A stretch of 64,000 nt of DNA from Jannaschia pagri (lineage in GTDB: Bacteria; Pseudomonadota; Alphaproteobacteria; Rhodobacterales; Rhodobacteraceae). This document shows positions 44,377 through 52,400 of the stretch, piece by piece. The notes under the pieces are model-generated. The model was not told the DNA's origin, ran no database searches, and saw nothing but the letters and a program-made list of their open reading frames with translations. The stretch is taken from NCBI RefSeq assembly GCF_019655435.1, contig NZ_BPFH01000009.1, forward strand, positions 21,329 through 85,328, given 5' to 3'. The position numbers and the translations under genes were made by a program. Position 1 is the first letter of the stretch; the number at the start of each line of letters is the position of its first letter.

Positions 44377-45438
44377 ATGGCCCAGCGCAAGCCGAAGCCC
44401 TTTCCCCTGCCCTATACCCCTGCGGCAACGCGGTATGACACGATGCCCTACCGCCGGTGTGGCCGGTCGGGCCTGAAATTGCCCGCGATCAGCCTGGGGC
44501 TGTGGCACAACTTCGGCGACGACACTCCCCATCAGACCAAGCGCGACATCTGCCGCGCGGCCTTTGACAACGGGATCACGCACTTTGACCTGGCCAACAA
44601 TTACGGCCCCGAAGCTGGCAGCGCCGAACTGGCCTTTGGACAAATCCTGCGGGAGGATTTCGCCGGCTACCGCGACGAGCTGATCCTGTCGTCCAAGGCG
44701 GGCTACAACATGTGGCCGGGCCCTTACGGTGAATGGGGCAGCCGCAAGTATCTGATCGCCTCCTGCGACCAGTCGCTCAAGCGGATGGGCGTCGATTACG
44801 TGGATATCTTCTACAGCCACCGCTTCGACCCCGACACGCCCTTGGAAGAGACCATGGGCGCCTTGGATCATATCGTCCGCTCGGGCCGCGCGCTCTATGC
44901 GGGGATCAGCAGCTACAACTCGGAGCGGACACGCCAGGCGGCTGCAGTCTTGCGCGATCTGGGCACGCCCTGCCTGATCCACCAGCCGAGCTACAACCTG
45001 TTGAACCGGTGGGTCGAACGGGATGGCTTGCTAGACACGCTGGAAGATGAGGGGATCGGCTCCATCGTCTTCACGCCCCTGGCCCAGGGTCTTTTGACGG
45101 GCAAGTACCTGGCGGGCGTGCCAGACGGCAGCCGCGCGACCCAGGGGAAGTCGTTAGACCGCGACAGCATAACGCCGGAAATGATCGAGGCCCTGAATGG
45201 GCTGAACGCTATCGCACAGGCCCGCGGTCAGACGCTTGCCCAAATGGCGTTGGCCTGGGTTTTGCGTGGCGAGCGGGTGACGACGGCGCTGATCGGCGCG
45301 TCCCGGCCCGAGCAGGTGCTCGACTGTGTGGAGGCCACGGCGAACTTGGAGTTCTCGGATGCGGAGCTGGCCGAGATCGACCGCTACGCCGGAGAGAAGG
45401 GCCTAAACCTCTGGGCGGCGTCCTCGGAAGAGGTCTAA
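44377..45438 (+). CDS. yghZ: Aldo/keto reductase, YghZ-like (L-glyceraldehyde 3-phosphate reductase type)
   Basis: 353 aa, starts 24 nt after hom with ACGGAGG upstream. It follows the E. coli YghZ pattern closely: YRRCGRSGLKLPAISLGLWHNFG, then DLANNYGPEAGSAE with the catalytic Asp and Tyr, ILSSKAGYNMWPGPYG with the Lys, and YVDIFYSHRFDP with the His. The C-terminal NADPH site is VTTALIGASRPEQVLD. YghZ-type enzymes reduce L-glyceraldehyde 3-phosphate and methylglyoxal, a detoxifying role. Substrate here is inferred from the family. Confidence 0.9.
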   Translation: MAQRKPKPFPLPYTPAATRYDTMPYRRCGRSGLKLPAISLGLWHNFGDDTPHQTKRDICRAAFDNGITHFDLANNYGPEAGSAELAFGQILREDFAGYRDELILSSKAGYNMWPGPYGEWGSRKYLIASCDQSLKRMGVDYVDIFYSHRFDPDTPLEETMGALDHIVRSGRALYAGISSYNSERTRQAAAVLRDLGTPCLIHQPSYNLLNRWVERDGLLDTLEDEGIGSIVFTPLAQGLLTGKYLAGVPDGSRATQGKSLDRDSITPEMIEALNGLNAIAQARGQTLAQMALAWVLRGERVTTALIGASRPEQVLDCVEATANLEFSDAELAEIDRYAGEKGLNLWAASSEEV

Positions 45439-46062
45439 CTCAACTGACAGGGCGGCTTCGGCAAGACGTTGTGCGCCGGGGCCGATGTGCTGAACACAAG
45501 CGCAGGCTTCACTGTCGTAATCGCCGACCTGTGGCCAACAATCACGGCGCGCCTGTCGCGTCGGTGAGGTTACCACCTGGGTTCAAATTTCCCAGGCGGC
45601 TGGCATTGCGGGGAACTTGCTCTTGCTAGGCGCCGCAGCGACAGGGTCGGCGATATGAACCAATGGTACGCGCCCGGCTCTTCGCAACGCTGCTCTAGTG
45701 CGACGGATCACGCCAGGTCACAGGGTCCGAACGAGCCGCCGCGATCCAGGTGTTTTCCAAGACCTCGATTGAACCGCCGTCTCTCATCCCGGCGGCGTCA
45801 CCCTACGTCGGAGCATTTGGGCGCAGCCAACTCAATGGCTCCCACCAAGACCCTGCCCAACGGCGGCGCTCTCCTAGAACGCATCCCTGCGCCTGCTCAT
45901 TTGCTCAACAAACCAACGATGAGACTGTTGTTTCAGGGATTGGGGCGCACATCCGCCACGGTTCGCGCTTGATTGCGCCAACGGGTTTGTCAGCGGCGGA
46001 GGACCCCGCTAACAGAACCGCGACACAGACGCACAGCCCGTGCCCACCGAAGGACCCTTTCC
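45439..46062. other. 620-bp intergenic region before glpX
   Basis: No convincing gene. Open frames here lack ribosome binding sites and protein-like composition. A CTGGG/CCCAG inverted repeat around TTCAAAT near 45580 resembles a tRNA T arm, but no rest of a tRNA is present. It may be decayed DNA plus the glpX promoter. Confidence 0.4.
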
Positions 46063-47022
46063 ATGGCGAAAACCGATTTCAACGACCGTATGTTGTCCCT
46101 GGGCCTGGCCCGTGTGTCCGAGGCCGCCGCGCTCGCCTCGGCCCGCCTGATCGGGCGTGGTGACGAAAAGGCCGCCGACCAAGCCGCCGTCAACGCCATG
46201 CGGGATCAGCTCAACAAGCTCGATATTGCCGGGACCGTGGTCATTGGCGAAGGCGAGCGTGACGAAGCGCCCATGCTCTACATTGGCGAAGAGGTCGGCA
46301 CAGGCACGGGCCCAGAGGTCGACATCGCCCTGGACCCGCTCGAAGGGACAACGCTGACCGCCAAGGACATGCCCAACGCGCTGACCGTCATCGCCATGGG
46401 CCCGCGCGGATCTATGCTGCACGCGCCCGACGTCTACATGGACAAGCTGGCCATCGGGCCTGGCTATCGTGACGGCGTCGTCACCATGGACATGTCCCCG
46501 TCCCAGCGGGTCAACGCGCTGGCCGCCGCCAAGGGCTGCTCGACCGAGGACATCACCGTCTGCGTCCTGGAACGGCCCCGCCACGAAGAGATGATCGCCG
46601 AAATCCGGACGACCGGCGCGGCAATCCGTCTGATCACCGACGGCGACGTGGCTGGCATCATCCACACCGCCGAAGCGGCCAAGACCGGCATCGACATGTA
46701 CATGGGTTCCGGCGGCGCACCCGAAGGCGTGCTGGCAGCCGCCGCGCTGAAGTGCATGGGCGGACAAATGTTCGGGCGCCTGACCTTCCGCAACGATGAT
46801 GAACGGGGCCGGGCCGAAAAGGCCGGCATCACCAACCTCGACCGCGTCTACACCCGCGACGACCTGGTGACCGAAGACGTGATCTTTGCCGCAACGGGCG
46901 TCACCGACGGCTCGATCCTGGCCGGGATCAAGCGTGAGGTGGGCTACCTCACCACGGAAACGATCCTCATGCGGTCCAAGACGGGGTCCGTTCGCCGCAT
47001 GACCTACCGCAACCCGGTCTAA
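46063..47022 (+). CDS. glpX: Fructose-1,6-bisphosphatase class II
   Basis: 319 aa from ATG 46063 with AAGGA upstream. Class II signatures are VVIGEGERDEAPMLYIGEEVG (~55-75) and the metal/phosphate site IALDPLEGTTLTAKDMPNA (~87-105), then YMGSGGAPEGVLAAAALKCMGGQMFGRL near 220-247. It removes the C1 phosphate from fructose 1,6-bisphosphate in gluconeogenesis. A very strong hairpin follows the stop. Confidence 0.96.
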   Translation: MAKTDFNDRMLSLGLARVSEAAALASARLIGRGDEKAADQAAVNAMRDQLNKLDIAGTVVIGEGERDEAPMLYIGEEVGTGTGPEVDIALDPLEGTTLTAKDMPNALTVIAMGPRGSMLHAPDVYMDKLAIGPGYRDGVVTMDMSPSQRVNALAAAKGCSTEDITVCVLERPRHEEMIAEIRTTGAAIRLITDGDVAGIIHTAEAAKTGIDMYMGSGGAPEGVLAAAALKCMGGQMFGRLTFRNDDERGRAEKAGITNLDRVYTRDDLVTEDVIFAATGVTDGSILAGIKREVGYLTTETILMRSKTGSVRRMTYRNPV

Positions 47023-47030
47023 CGACCTCT

Positions 47031-47057
47031 GCAAGGTCCCGACCGTCGGGACCTTGC
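47031..47057 (+). terminator. Strong hairpin after glpX
   Basis: Perfect 12-bp arms GCAAGGTCCCGA (47031-47042) and TCGGGACCTTGC (47046-47057) with a 3-nt loop, 8 nt after the glpX stop and before recJ. No T-tract, so it may attenuate rather than end transcription. Confidence 0.65.
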
Positions 47058-47088
47058 GCCCGCCCCAAGTGCGCGCCAAACGGGGCCC

Positions 47089-48849
47089 ATGTCTTACTTG
47101 GGTGTTTCTCAATCGGCCACCGGTCGCCGCTGGGTGGGCCTGCCCGCCAGCACGGAGCGTTTGGCCGAAGCCATTGCGCAAGCGGGCCATCCCCTGCCAC
47201 TCGCGCGCCACTTGGCCCGGCGTGGGGTCTCACCCGAAGATGTACCTGCCTTTCTGACGCCGAAGCTAAGGGACCTGTTGCCGGACCCTCTGCGTCTGAA
47301 GGACATGGATCTGGCAGCCGCCCGTCTGGTGACCGCGGCGCAGAAGCGGCAGCGCATCGCGATCTTTGCGGACTACGACGTGGACGGGGGCAGCTCTGCC
47401 GCGCTGCTGATCTGGTGGCTGCGCGCTTTGGGCCAAGGTGCGACGCTCTATGTCCCCGACCGTATCGACGAGGGCTATGGCCCCAATGCGCCCGCGATTG
47501 CAAAACTGGCAGCAGCCCATGACCTGATCGTCTGCGTCGATTGTGGCACGCTCAGCCACGATGCCTTGGCGGCCGCCGATGGATGCGACGTCATCGTTTT
47601 GGACCACCACCTAGGCGCAGAGACCCTGCCCCCGGCCCTGGCTGTCGTGAACCCAAACCGCCAGGACGAGAGCGGCGACCTCGGCCACCTCTGCGCCGCT
47701 GCCGTTGTGTTTCTGGCGCTGGTCCAGGCCAACCGGCTGCTGCGGGACGCGGGCGCGCCCTGCCCGGATCTCATGACCATGCTGGATCTGGTGGCCCTGG
47801 CGACTGTAGCGGACGTGGCGCCGCTCATCGGAGTGAACCGAGCATTGGTGCGCCAGGGCCTGACCGTCCTGGCCAGGAGAAGCCGTCCGGGCCTCCGGGC
47901 CTTGGCCGATGTGGCGCGCATGGATGGCCCGCCCACGGCGTATCACCTGGGCTACTTGCTGGGTCCGCGCATCAACGCAGGTGGGCGGATCGGAGCGGCG
48001 GATCTCGGCGCGCGCCTGCTGTCCACGGACACCACCGCCGAGGCAGAGGCCCTCGCCCAACGCCTCGACCAATTGAACACCGACCGCCGCGCCGTTGAAG
48101 CCCGCGTCACGGAAGACGCCAGGGCTCAGGCCGAAGCACGTTTGGCCGATGGCAGCACGCTCGCCTGGGCCGCCGGAGAGGGCTGGCACCCCGGCGTCGT
48201 TGGCATCGTCGCGAGCCGCTTGAAAGAAGCCTTTAACCGCCCCGCCGTGGTCATAGGACTTCGCCCAGACGGGTTTGGACAAGGCTCCGGCAGGTCCGTT
48301 GGCGGCGTGGATCTTGGCGCCTGTGTCCAAAGGTTGGCGGCCGAGGATCTGTTGGTCAAAGGCGGAGGCCACAAGATGGCGGCGGGCCTGACCGTCCGCA
48401 CAGATGGTTTGGACGCGGCCATGGCGCGCCTCGACGCGCTGCTGTCCCGCCAGGGGGCCGCCGACCTGGGCCCGAAGGATTTGTCACTGGACGGCACCCT
48501 AATGCCCCAGGCCGCGACGCTGCCCTTGGTCGCAGCGCTCGAACAAGCCGGTCCATTCGGTCAGGGTGCCTCCGCACCGCGCTTCGCTTTCCCGGACCTG
48601 CGCGTGCAATACGCGAAACTCGTTGGCGACGGGCACCTGAAATTGACGCTCGGCGACGGGGGCGCGGGCCGATTGGACGCCATTGCCTTTCGCGCCAACG
48701 ATAATGGGATCGCAGCCGCCGTCGACCGCGCCGCTGGCGCGCCCCTGCACGTGGCCGGGCGGTTGGAGACAAACCGCTGGCAAGGGCGGGAGACGGTCCA
48801 GTTGAAGGTCGAAGACGTTGCCGTGGCGGCAGAAACAGAAGTTGCGTGA
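47089..48849 (+). CDS. recJ: Single-stranded-DNA-specific exonuclease RecJ
   Basis: 586 aa from ATG 47089. The DHH phosphoesterase motifs are IFADYDVDGGSSAALL (~88-103), VDCGTLSHDAL (~148) and VLDHHLGAE (~170). The DHHA1 region holds GLRPDGFGQGSGRSVGG and LLVKGGGHKMAAGLTV (~390-435), followed by the OB-fold. RecJ degrades single strands 5' to 3' in recombinational and mismatch repair with manganese or magnesium. Length matches the family; the last host gene before tRNA-Glu. Confidence 0.96.
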   Translation: MSYLGVSQSATGRRWVGLPASTERLAEAIAQAGHPLPLARHLARRGVSPEDVPAFLTPKLRDLLPDPLRLKDMDLAAARLVTAAQKRQRIAIFADYDVDGGSSAALLIWWLRALGQGATLYVPDRIDEGYGPNAPAIAKLAAAHDLIVCVDCGTLSHDALAAADGCDVIVLDHHLGAETLPPALAVVNPNRQDESGDLGHLCAAAVVFLALVQANRLLRDAGAPCPDLMTMLDLVALATVADVAPLIGVNRALVRQGLTVLARRSRPGLRALADVARMDGPPTAYHLGYLLGPRINAGGRIGAADLGARLLSTDTTAEAEALAQRLDQLNTDRRAVEARVTEDARAQAEARLADGSTLAWAAGEGWHPGVVGIVASRLKEAFNRPAVVIGLRPDGFGQGSGRSVGGVDLGACVQRLAAEDLLVKGGGHKMAAGLTVRTDGLDAAMARLDALLSRQGAADLGPKDLSLDGTLMPQAATLPLVAALEQAGPFGQGASAPRFAFPDLRVQYAKLVGDGHLKLTLGDGGAGRLDAIAFRANDNGIAAAVDRAAGAPLHVAGRLETNRWQGRETVQLKVEDVAVAAETEVA

Positions 48850-48913
48850 AAGGTGCAAAAATCCTCTTGCGGCCCCAGGACCGCTCGCCTAAATACCGCT
48901 CACGCTACAGAGT

Positions 48914-48988
48914 GGCCCGTTCGTCTATCGGTTAGGACGCCAGGTTTTCAACCTGGAAAGAGGGGTTCGATTCCCCTACGGGCTGCCA
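48914..48988 (+). tRNA. tRNA-Glu (anticodon TTC)
   Basis: Acceptor GGCCCGT/ACGGGCT, anticodon stem CCAGG/CCTGG with loop TTTTCAA (anticodon 48947-48949), T arm AGGGG/CCCCT and encoded CCA to 48988. It reads GAA and GAG. Its 3' end is duplicated at 63827-63842, the far end of island C. Confidence 0.96.
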
Positions 48989-48989
48989 C
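48974..48989. repeat. attL core of island C (16-bp direct repeat in the tRNA-Glu 3' end)
   Basis: CCCTACGGGCTGCCAC, identical to 63827-63842. It covers the acceptor 3' strand and CCA of the tRNA, the usual crossover segment of tRNA-targeting integrases. Confidence 0.88.
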
Positions 48990-49020
48990 TTCTTCCCGAT
49001 TATTGTTGTATCCCATGCGG

Positions 49021-50106
49021 TTACTCCATCGTTTTGCTAACCTGATAGGGGTGGTTAGCAGATTTCGCGTTTTTTTCGTTGCTCTGGAGCTTTGCCAAAG
49101 CGCTCTTGGCCAGGTGCATCTGGTCCGACTTCGCCGTGTAGCGACGCACCTCACCATCCGTCTTGTGTCCGGTGATTGCCTTGATCTCATGTGGGGTGCA
49201 GCCAGCCTCAGCCATGCGACGTGCACACGCCTTTCGTAGCCCATGCGCCGAACAGTGGGGCAGACCGGCTTCGTTGCAACGATCCCGGAACCAGTTTCCG
49301 AACCCCGCCGGTGTGAAGGGCCTGCCCTGCTCGGTCAAAAGGAACGTCCCTGCGTCCTTTGGAAGATCGGCCAGCGCAGCGTCGAGGTCGTTTGAGATTG
49401 GGATCAGCAGCGGTGTTTTGGTCTTTTGTTGCCGAACAGCGATGCAGTTGTCTGCAACATCACCCCAACCCATCCGAACCATGTCCGAACGACGCTGGCC
49501 CGTATCCAGCATGAGCATCAGGGCAAGGTAAGCCTTGGTGCCGAACGGATGGCGTTTGATGAATTGGGCAATCTCAGCTTCGGTCCATGTATGGTAGCCA
49601 TCGCCACTGGAGATGAAGCCTTTCATCCCGCGCATCGGGTTCTGCTGGATCATGCCGATATCCACCGCGTAGTTCAGGATCATGCGCAGGCGCTTCATCA
49701 GGTTGTTGGCGGCCTCGGGTGTTGCGCTCATTCGGCCCAAGATCGCTTCGGCGTGCTTGCGCTCGAACTTGGAAACCGGTCGGTCCCCATGCTTCATGCA
49801 GAACCCTTCGAGAACCCGCTTGTAGTTTGATCTCGTGGTCGGGCTGAGCCGCATGAACAGTGATGAGCCAAAATAGAGCCGCAGGAGCGTGTTGAAATCA
49901 TCCTTGCGGCCCTGCTGCGGTAACGACGCACGTCGCACCGTCTGGCCCTGCGTCGCCGCGACATATGCCGCAAGGAACTCGGGGCTGCTGATCGGTAGTG
50001 GCAGGCGGATACGTTTCCCACGTGGGGGCGTGTAGTAAGCATAGGGCCTGCCGTGACGGCTATTGTAGATGTGGACATATTTGAAACGGACTTCTTGTCT
50101 GGCCAT
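49021..50106 (-). CDS. Tyrosine-type integrase of island C
   Basis: 361 aa from ATG 50106; the frame is open further upstream, but this ATG sits 1 nt after the preceding gene's stop. Core-binding domain ~75-165 (TRSNYKRVLEGFCMKHGDRPVSKF ... LMKRLRMILNYAVDIGMI). The catalytic set is complete: R in DTGQRRSDM, K in QQKTKTPL, H-x-x-R in AHGLRKA, H in TGHKTDG and Y in VRRYTAK. Its 3' end lies 31 bp from attL at tRNA-Glu, the standard integrase-att arrangement, and contains two copies of GGTTAGCA that recur at the other end of the island. Appears functional, unlike the integrase of island B. Confidence 0.92.
   Translation of the reverse strand: MARQEVRFKYVHIYNSRHGRPYAYYTPPRGKRIRLPLPISSPEFLAAYVAATQGQTVRRASLPQQGRKDDFNTLLRLYFGSSLFMRLSPTTRSNYKRVLEGFCMKHGDRPVSKFERKHAEAILGRMSATPEAANNLMKRLRMILNYAVDIGMIQQNPMRGMKGFISSGDGYHTWTEAEIAQFIKRHPFGTKAYLALMLMLDTGQRRSDMVRMGWGDVADNCIAVRQQKTKTPLLIPISNDLDAALADLPKDAGTFLLTEQGRPFTPAGFGNWFRDRCNEAGLPHCSAHGLRKACARRMAEAGCTPHEIKAITGHKTDGEVRRYTAKSDQMHLAKSALAKLQSNEKNAKSANHPYQVSKTME
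49035..49060. promoter_or_regulatory. Two GGTTAGCA copies near attL (candidate integrase arm sites)
   Basis: An inverted copy at 49035-49042 and a direct copy at 49053-49060, within 75 bp of the core repeat, inside the 3' end of the integrase gene. Matching copies lie near attR. Confidence 0.5.
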
Positions 50107-50107
50107 G

Positions 50108-50383
50108 TCACAACTCCTCATCCCACGGGTTATCTTCGGCTTTGGCCGCCGTCTGATCCGGCAGCACGATGTCGATGCGAAAGGAACCATCCGGACGGAC
50201 GTGAACCGCAGATGGCGTTTTTCCCTGACCGGCGATCAGCGTCATGGCCCGCTTGACCTCCACCACGGAGAACTTCTTCCTGAGCGCCTTCTTGCTGACC
50301 GTTCGCGTCCAGTTCATTCGTCTGACCTTCGAAGGCTTGCCCGGCGGTAGGTGTTTCGAAGTCCAAGTTGGGTTCTCTGCCAT
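50108..50383 (-). CDS. Small basic protein upstream of the integrase, possible excisionase
   Basis: 91 aa, ATG 50383; the TGA is 1 nt before the integrase ATG, so translation is coupled. A basic middle RTVSKKALRKKFSVVEVKRAMTLIAG looks DNA-binding, followed by a beta-rich VHVRPDGSFRIDIVLP and an acidic tail. The role as directionality factor is only positional. Confidence 0.55.
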   Translation of the reverse strand: MAENPTWTSKHLPPGKPSKVRRMNWTRTVSKKALRKKFSVVEVKRAMTLIAGQGKTPSAVHVRPDGSFRIDIVLPDQTAAKAEDNPWDEEL

Positions 50384-50385
50384 CG

Positions 50386-50535
50386 CTACCCCCTCCCGTG
50401 CTTGGTGGCGGATCGCAGGATATGGTTCAGCTCACCAGTCATGGTGCGACCGTTGCGCTCAGCCCGCGCACGAAGACCGTCTTTGATCTTCATGCTCGTC
50501 CTGAAAATGATCTTTGTGCTCGTTTGATCCTTCAT
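50386..50535 (-). CDS. Ribbon-helix-helix (Arc-like) small DNA-binding protein
   Basis: 49 aa; GGAG precedes ATG 50535. TKIIFRTSMKIKDGLRARA followed by ERNGRTMTGELNHILRSA matches the strand-helix-helix form of Arc/MetJ repressors, with the conserved NGRTMTGE turn. The stop is 3 nt before the next gene of the leftward run leading to the integrase. It is divergent from another Arc-like gene across a gap with three copies of one palindrome, its likely operator. Confidence 0.7.
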   Translation of the reverse strand: MKDQTSTKIIFRTSMKIKDGLRARAERNGRTMTGELNHILRSATKHGRG

Positions 50536-50555
50536 GATCACTCCTTGCGTATAGT

Positions 50556-50627
50556 ATGGCTAGGTGCCATATTTTTGATATGGCGCGCTGCCATACTGGT
50601 CAAGGAAAAGTTATGGCACATTGCCAT
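50556..50627. promoter_or_regulatory. Three copies of the palindrome ATGGCnnnnnGCCAT (operator array)
   Basis: Copies at 50556-50570, 50580-50594 and 50613-50627, centre spacing 24 and 33 bp, between divergent Arc-like genes. The third overlaps the probable start codon of the rightward gene. Arms are perfect in all three, spacers differ, which argues for selection on protein binding. Confidence 0.82.
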
Positions 50628-50948
50628 ATCATGGGTGTTTCAATGGGAAGAAAACCGAGTGCGGCCCAAGACAAGTTCATCGTGCGCCTGCCTGATGGCA
50701 TGCGAGAACAATTGAAAGCAGCCGCAGAAGGAAATGGCAGGTCGATGACATCGGAGGTGGTGGAACGCCTAAGAGCATCATTCGAGAAGGAAGAAGCGCA
50801 GCATGTGCCAGACTTCACTGCTGCCGTCGTTGTGGAAACGGTGGAGCAAGAGTTTCAAACGCTTCAGAACAAAATCAGCGCCTTGGAAGAGGCTCAGAGC
50901 ATGCTTGCCCAAGAACTCAGGCAACATATGGCGAAGAAGCCCGGCTGA
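50613..50948 (+). CDS. Arc-family ribbon-helix-helix regulator
   Basis: 111 aa from ATG 50613, chosen for AAGGA with 6-nt spacing; ATGs at 50631 and 50643 would also give the full domain. DKFIVRLPDGMREQLKAAAEGNGRSMTSEVVERLRASFEKE is a clear Arc repressor domain, followed by a coiled coil (VVVETVEQEFQTLQNKISALEEAQSMLAQEL) probably for multimerisation. The array of three ATGGCnnnnnGCCAT sites runs into its start codon, so it likely represses itself and the divergent integrase-side genes. Confidence 0.82.
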   Translation: MAHCHIMGVSMGRKPSAAQDKFIVRLPDGMREQLKAAAEGNGRSMTSEVVERLRASFEKEEAQHVPDFTAAVVVETVEQEFQTLQNKISALEEAQSMLAQELRQHMAKKPG

Positions 50949-51051
50949 CGACGCGGTAGATCGCCTAGGCTTCATCTAGACTGCCGGTATGCCTTGTCGT
51001 GGGTGAAGTGGTGCCTACGAATTAATCGTCGCTGTGCAGGGCTTTGACTGC

Positions 51052-51846
51052 CTATTCGGACCACGCGGGGACCGGACCAGTCGCTGAGAAGGTCAGCATG
51101 TAGGTTTCTGCGGCGGACAGGTCGGCGTTTTCGAGGCATCGAAGCACCGCACGTCTGGCTGCCTGAAACAGCATGGGGTTCTGTTGGTTTCCAACCTGAT
51201 CAACGACTACCCGGTCTTGGTCAGTGCGCACTGCAACGGTTACGCTTCCAGCCAACCCGGTTCCTGCCGTCCAACACGCATTTACAGCGGACGCTACGCG
51301 ATGGGAGGGCGTTGCGGGACCGACGACTATCTCGGTCGCAGCGGGGTCAAATGTGAACACGTAACTGCCATTTGGAAGCGTGTTTTCGGCAATGCCACAT
51401 GTCCGTATCGCCCGCGTCGCTGTCGCATATACCCCCTGCGCTTGAGCGCGATCCAATCCCACGGCAACGTAGTCCTGCAAACGGTCCAGCTGGATACGAT
51501 TGCCAGATATGTCTACCAGGAGAAGTATTTGTCCCTGTCCCCGAATGTCTTCAAGGCTATCGGTTTCGCTTCCTCGACCGGCTTCGAACCCCGGTTGCGC
51601 CCGGATCATGGCCCAACAGTCGGCCAGAAACTCTGTAGCTATGACTTCTGGCACTGCATCGACGCCAAATTCGGCGGCAGCATTCGACAATGGCTGGCTC
51701 TTAGGCGGTGTCTCGGCAACAGGCACACCTTGGTCCACCCACCGGAGCAGATAGAACATCGCCGCCCCGAGGATCGCGATCCAAAGAAACACTCCCAGAA
51801 CCTTTTGCCGCCTCGTCCGGGCAACTCCGTCGCGAACCTCCTTCAT
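51052..51846 (-). CDS. Membrane-anchored protein with TonB-C-like repeats, unknown
   Basis: 264 aa from ATG 51846 (GGAG, 6-nt spacing). A cytoplasmic basic start, one membrane helix VLGVFLWIAILGAAMFYLL (~17-35), then a periplasmic part with two similar segments ending in cysteine: GLDRAQAQGVYATATRAIRTCG and NPMLFQAARRAVLRCLE. Such segments, with VTVAVRTDQDRVV and FTFDP, recall TonB/TolA C-terminal-like domains. It is divergent from an XRE gene with a palindromic operator between them, so its expression is probably repressed by that protein. Confidence 0.6.
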   Translation of the reverse strand: MKEVRDGVARTRRQKVLGVFLWIAILGAAMFYLLRWVDQGVPVAETPPKSQPLSNAAAEFGVDAVPEVIATEFLADCWAMIRAQPGFEAGRGSETDSLEDIRGQGQILLLVDISGNRIQLDRLQDYVAVGLDRAQAQGVYATATRAIRTCGIAENTLPNGSYVFTFDPAATEIVVGPATPSHRVASAVNACWTAGTGLAGSVTVAVRTDQDRVVVDQVGNQQNPMLFQAARRAVLRCLENADLSAAETYMLTFSATGPVPAWSE

Positions 51847-51855
51847 CGGCACTCC

Positions 51856-51932
51856 ATAAAGAACATTTTGTTCTTTATTGTATGCCCATAACATTCATGG
51901 CGAAAATGAAATTCTCAGAACAAAACGTTCTG
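51856..51932. promoter_or_regulatory. Two AGAACnnnnnGTTCT palindromes between divergent genes (operators)
   Basis: Site 1 has perfect 9-bp arms ATAAAGAAC (51856-51864) and GTTCTTTAT (51870-51878). Site 2 has 6-bp arms CAGAAC (51916-51921) and GTTCTG (51927-51932), ending 1 nt before the XRE start codon. Both share the core AGAACnnnnnGTTCT, which fits autorepression by the XRE protein. Confidence 0.8.
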
Positions 51933-51933
51933 G

Positions 51934-52272
51934 ATGGAAATTTTCGCAAACAGACTACGGGAGAGAGCAGAACAGCTCGGCATCTCGAATGCAGAAGCCG
52001 CGCGTCGGTGTGGGCTGAACGAACGGCGCTATGCGCACTACACTCAGGGCGTCCGCGAACCGGACCTCCGAACGCTCGTCAACATCGCTCGCACTCTTGA
52101 AACTTCGCCAGACTACCTGCTCGGGGCATCCGACCCCGAACCCCAGGACGAGACCAGCCTGCTTCTAGACCGCCTCATGTCCGCTGCCCGCACCTTGAGA
52201 AAACCGCAACTCATGACGGTGGTCACACAGACGGAGGCCCTTGCGGCGGAAACCGCCAAAGGGAGCCCCTGA
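51934..52272 (+). CDS. XRE-family (Cro/CI-type) repressor
   Basis: 112 aa from ATG 51934. Helix-turn-helix LRERAEQLGISNAEAARRCGLNERRYAHYTQGVREPDLRTLVNIARTL (~8-55), then SPDYLLG, typical of small Cro/CI-like regulators. There is no clear Shine-Dalgarno sequence: the region is occupied by a palindromic operator that would also cover ribosome access, or the message may be leaderless. Likely an autorepressor that also controls the divergent membrane-protein gene. Confidence 0.82.
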   Translation: MEIFANRLRERAEQLGISNAEAARRCGLNERRYAHYTQGVREPDLRTLVNIARTLETSPDYLLGASDPEPQDETSLLLDRLMSAARTLRKPQLMTVVTQTEALAAETAKGSP

Positions 52273-52400
52273 ATTTTTCCGTCAATTTCGTGCGTGTAAC
52301 GTGTCCGTTAGGATCGGCTGTCCCAACCAGCCCCGAAATTCATGAAACCAATAGCAGAAGTCTCTCTACACGGCGGGGCAGACGGGCAAAGCGCTCGGAG

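Noticed and set aside
43900..44982. 360-codon open frame opposite hom and the aldo/keto reductase
   Set aside because: Spans parts of two well-supported genes on the other strand and has shadow-like composition.
45560..45610. tRNA T-arm-like inverted repeat
   Set aside because: Loop two nucleotides too long and no acceptor, D or anticodon arms around it.
46009..47211. 400-codon open frame opposite glpX
   Set aside because: Complement of an unmistakable GlpX; His/Gly/Asp-rich shadow composition.
50556..50612. Longer N-terminus of the Arc-like protein beginning MARCHIFDMARCH
   Set aside because: It is merely the translation of the repeated operator palindrome; the start with a Shine-Dalgarno is at 50613.
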